DNA from: Candidatus Stygibacter australis
Lineage (GTDB): Bacteria > Cloacimonadota > Cloacimonadia > Cloacimonadales > TCS61
Direction: 5' to 3'
DNA length: 56,300 nt
NCBI GenBank assembly: GCA_030765845.1
Contig: JAVCDJ010000148.1
Coordinates: 1 to 56,300, forward strand
Positions 56,082 to 56,300 of this stretch are shown here, piece after piece. The position numbers and the translations under genes were made by a program. The notes below the pieces were generated by a model, which ran no database searches, was not told the origin of the DNA, and saw only the letters and a program-made list of their open reading frames with translations. Within the stretch, counting starts at the first letter, position 1, and every line of letters begins with the position of its first letter.

Positions 56082-56300
56082 CTATTTTCTTGTCAGTTTA
56101 TTGAAGAAAGTGGATATTTTTTTGACAACATTACGAGATAAAAATCTCTCAGCCACGAATATCGAGTTCTTAAGAGTAAGTAGAAGATCATCTTCCCCAC
56201 TCCAGTGTTCACGAACTATTTCCGGATCAATCTCGTTAAGAATGGCATTCAAGCCATAAACGACCAGTAAAAGATCATCTACCAGCCCCAGCACGGGGAT
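56082..56300 (-). CDS. DUF1232/YkvA family protein, 5' end cut by window edge
   Basis: The visible C-terminal 72 residues begin I-P-V-L-G-L-V-D-D-L, the conserved YkvA/DUF1232 helix, then LNEIDPEIVREHW and a basic end. The frame stays open to the window end, so the first part of the gene is missing here. The family is small and membrane-associated with unknown function. It lies three bases before rdgB in an operon. Confidence 0.75.
   Translation of the reverse strand: MPVLGLVDDLLLVVYGLNAILNEIDPEIVREHWSGEDDLLLTLKNSIFVAERFLSRNVVKKISTFFNKLTRK

Noticed and set aside
1-56300. CRISPR array, tRNA, rRNA or prophage
   Set aside because: No regularly spaced repeats, cloverleaf-like tRNA ends, rRNA stretches or phage structural genes were seen.

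Overview
This 56.3 kb window is AT-rich chromosomal DNA from a diderm (Gram-negative) bacterium. Kdo transferase (waaA), two TonB-dependent receptors, several beta-barrel proteins, a lipoprotein and a LolA-like protein all imply an LPS-bearing outer membrane. Four secreted proteins end in a NPFNP-type sorting tail closing on K-M-L/I-x-x-K, typical of the FCB group. Together with many Fe-S proteins and no aerobic respiratory genes, this suggests an anaerobic Cloacimonadota-like lineage. That placement is inference; no rRNA or tRNA gene is visible.

Layout. 1-931: non-coding DNA with a 37-bp-arm hairpin and a TetR operator. 932-6167: a TetR regulator and a tight operon of an MMPL/RND exporter, a LolA-like periplasmic protein and a barrel-like protein, probably an envelope lipid or lipoprotein export system. 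6240-8082: small genes (DUF3788, membrane protein, GNAT, DUF6132, and a 58-residue 4Fe-4S protein overlapping DUF6132). 8326-12505: an SLC12-like transporter and glmS. 12634-15855: a gene remnant, two surface proteins with sorting tails, and a VOC protein. 16050-20061: a minus-strand operon of DUF4405 membrane cytochrome, small Ig-like protein, DUF5777 barrel and a lipoprotein with five DOMON repeats. I read this as a candidate b-heme electron conduit across the envelope and consider it the most interesting system here. 20326-27252: a double-HExxH secreted protease, a six-PAS protein without an output domain, a YceH-like protein and DUF554.

27718-39438: DUF362 ferredoxin-like protein, RluA, secreted endonuclease I, a saccharopine dehydrogenase-like protein and two TonB receptors, the first followed by a tailed secreted protein. 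40019-45698: an APC permease and a CPA2 antiporter, each fused to a C-terminal PTS EIIA-like domain and flanking miaB, then a methyltransferase. 45695-47039: a NusG-II protein and AmrS radical SAM enzyme on the opposite strand. 47040-48230: about 1.2 kb of non-coding DNA with REP-like hairpins. 48231-54072: yicC, a membrane protein, rnr, waaA and a secreted protein. 54120-56300: phosphomannomutase, rdgB and a DUF1232 protein cut by the window edge.

Two dispersed palindromic repeat families occur in intergenic DNA, each in two copies (about 100 bp at 20219-20318 and 36983-37081; about 150-165 bp at 27461-27608 and 31539-31703). No CRISPR array, complete insertion sequence or prophage was seen.
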